A stretch of 5,734 bases of DNA from Candidatus Moranbacteria bacterium CG_4_9_14_3_um_filter_42_9 (GTDB taxonomy: Bacteria; Patescibacteriota; Minisyncoccia; Moranbacterales; UBA2206). A program made the translations under genes and the position numbers. Shown piece after piece: positions 4,591-5,734 of the stretch. The notes under the pieces are model-generated. The model had not been told where the DNA came from. It ran no database searches and worked only from the letters and a program-made list of their open reading frames with translations. Position 1 is the stretch's first letter; each line of letters starts with the position of its first letter. The stretch is from NCBI GenBank assembly GCA_002790635.1, contig PFVN01000006.1, forward strand, positions 1 through 5,734. Direction: 5' to 3'.

Positions 4591-5734
4591 AAAATCAAAA
4601 ATAAAATTTCAATAATCCTGACCATCCTGGCGACGCTCGGCGGCATTCTGCTTATGTCGTTTGATTTTTCATCCGCCCAGGCCACACGCGAGATGGAAGT
4701 GACGGCCTATATGACGGACGGCCAGAGCAAGGAAATTCCCAATGGCGAATATGATGTGCGCTTCGCAATTTACACGGCCGACCGGCAAATCCAAGATCCA
4801 TATCCTTCTGACGCGGATAGCGGACAAAAAGTTTGGGAAGAGGTGCAAAAAGTTACGATGATCGACGGGATCTTAACGGCCCGACTCGGATCAGTCACTC
4901 CTTTGCCAGACTCGCTCACTTTCAGTGGCGGCGATTACTATTTGGGAGTTCGAGTCAACACGGATTCTGAAATGGTCCCGCGGAGAAAAATAACCGCCGT
5001 TCCTTTGGCCATCAATGCTCTTAATGCCGGCAATGCTCTCCTTCTCCAGGGAGCCAAACTCGGAACGAGTGAAGGCGACATCGCGCAATATGGCAAAGGG
5101 GGAAAAATCAGCATCAAGCAATTGCCGACCGGAACCGGCAGTGGCAATCTGGTTCTGGGCAATGATTCGCGTCTTCAGGATTCACATGCGCAGAATACAG
5201 ATACCGGAACGAGCGGTTTGTCATTCAACATCGGGGACGGAACGGGATTAAGCGGAAACAATTTTGATTTATCCGTTTCTAACGCTGCTGCAAAACCGAC
5301 CTTGCGTTACAACGGTTCAGCGGGAACTTGGCAATATTCCAACGATGGATCAAGTTTTACTGATATCGGTTCCGGAGTAAATATCTTGACAGCGGATGAT
5401 GGTGTGGGAGGAACTTCATCTAATTCGGGTCTGGAACTGGCAGGCGATTCTTCTGACCAACTAGCTCTTCTGCAGGGCTGTTCGGACGCGCAAGTTCTTT
5501 CCTGGGATGAAACAAATAATATTTGGGAATGCGCCACGGTTTCGGGCGTGTCTGGCGTGAGCGGATCGGGCGTGGCCGGGCAAGTGGCTTATTGGACTGC
5601 CGCCGATACGATCGCGGGAGAAAACAATTTGGCTATTTCCCGCGGAGGCACGGGCGCCGGAACGGCGGCTGATGCTCGCACCAATCTTGGACTTGTCATA
5701 GGCACGGATGTACAGGGCTATAATGCTTCACTCG
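4588..5734 (+). CDS. Secreted fibre-like surface protein, 3' end beyond the window
   Basis: The frame is open from ATG 4588 to the window edge (382 codons) with no stop. Residues 1-32 are a signal peptide: a Lys-rich start, the core ISIILTILATLGGILLM, and likely cleavage after SSAQA. Residues ~35-144 match a module common at the start of bacterial fibre and collagen-like surface proteins: GEYDVRFAIYTA, KVWEEVQKV, DGILTARLGSVTPLPDSL, YYLGVRV, then MVPRRKITAVPLAINA. The rest is Gly/Ser/Asp-rich with motifs of phage-tail-fibre type: LVLGNDSRL (188-196), LLQGCSDAQVLSWDETNNIW, and GGTGAGTAADARTNLGL (353-369) followed by DVQGYNASL. It is probably exported by Sec and displayed on the cell surface, perhaps as a trimer, for attachment. 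By family habit the missing C-terminus may carry a self-cleaving tail-spike chaperone (peptidase S74), which cannot be seen here. It lies 24 nt after the HTH/TM gene and is likely co-transcribed. Confidence 0.9.
   Translation, partial: MKIKNKISIILTILATLGGILLMSFDFSSAQATREMEVTAYMTDGQSKEIPNGEYDVRFAIYTADRQIQDPYPSDADSGQKVWEEVQKVTMIDGILTARLGSVTPLPDSLTFSGGDYYLGVRVNTDSEMVPRRKITAVPLAINALNAGNALLLQGAKLGTSEGDIAQYGKGGKISIKQLPTGTGSGNLVLGNDSRLQDSHAQNTDTGTSGLSFNIGDGTGLSGNNFDLSVSNAAAKPTLRYNGSAGTWQYSNDGSSFTDIGSGVNILTADDGVGGTSSNSGLELAGDSSDQLALLQGCSDAQVLSWDETNNIWECATVSGVSGVSGSGVAGQVAYWTAADTIAGENNLAISRGGTGAGTAADARTNLGLVIGTDVQGYNASL

Noticed and set aside
5015..5251. Plus-strand open frame of 78 codons in another frame
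   Set aside because: It lies wholly inside the surface-protein gene, whose frame has a signal peptide and recognisable modules; the overlapping product has none.

Overview
The window holds three plus-strand genes, two of them cut by the window edges. The host is probably a Candidate Phyla Radiation (Patescibacteria, Parcubacteria-like) bacterium. That is an inference, not a proof. It rests on the pairing of a short-type gyrB, a membrane-tethered helix-turn-helix protein with an extracellular fibronectin-like domain, and a large secreted fibre-like surface protein, with small GC-rich hairpin repeats between genes. All reading frames use TAA stops and contain no in-frame TGA, so the standard code fits and there is no sign of the UGA-glycine code of Gracilibacteria/SR1.

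Region 1 (1-3024) is the 3' part of gyrB, the DNA gyrase ATPase/Toprim subunit. Roughly the first 100 codons lie off the left edge. The gene is interrupted, in frame and inside the Toprim catalytic motif EGDSAGG/SAKQGR, by a 434-residue intein (1000-2301). The intein has all the canonical splicing residues and carries an HNH homing endonuclease with AKK-x-W helical repeats. Gyrase can be active only if this intein splices out.

Region 2 (3025-3522) has no convincing gene but is dense in signals: a long-loop gyrB terminator, a pair of mutually complementary palindromes, a perfect DnaA-box 9-mer in AT-rich DNA, a near-consensus sigma-70 promoter (TTGAAA, 17 nt, TATAAT), two abutting 15-nt hairpins with an alternative pairing partner upstream, and an exact 18-bp palindrome covering the next start codon.

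Region 3 (3523-5734) is a probable two-gene operon read from that promoter. The first gene encodes a 346-residue protein with an N-terminal excisionase/MerR-like helix-turn-helix, one membrane helix and an external fibronectin-III-like domain. After 24 nt comes the second, a signal-peptide-bearing surface protein with tail-fibre-type motifs that runs off the right edge. The simplest functional reading is a membrane-anchored DNA-binding protein made together with a secreted fibre. The structured leader and the start-codon palindrome are candidate control sites. The two most notable items are the HNH intein in gyrB and this regulator-like/fibre gene pair with its leader.
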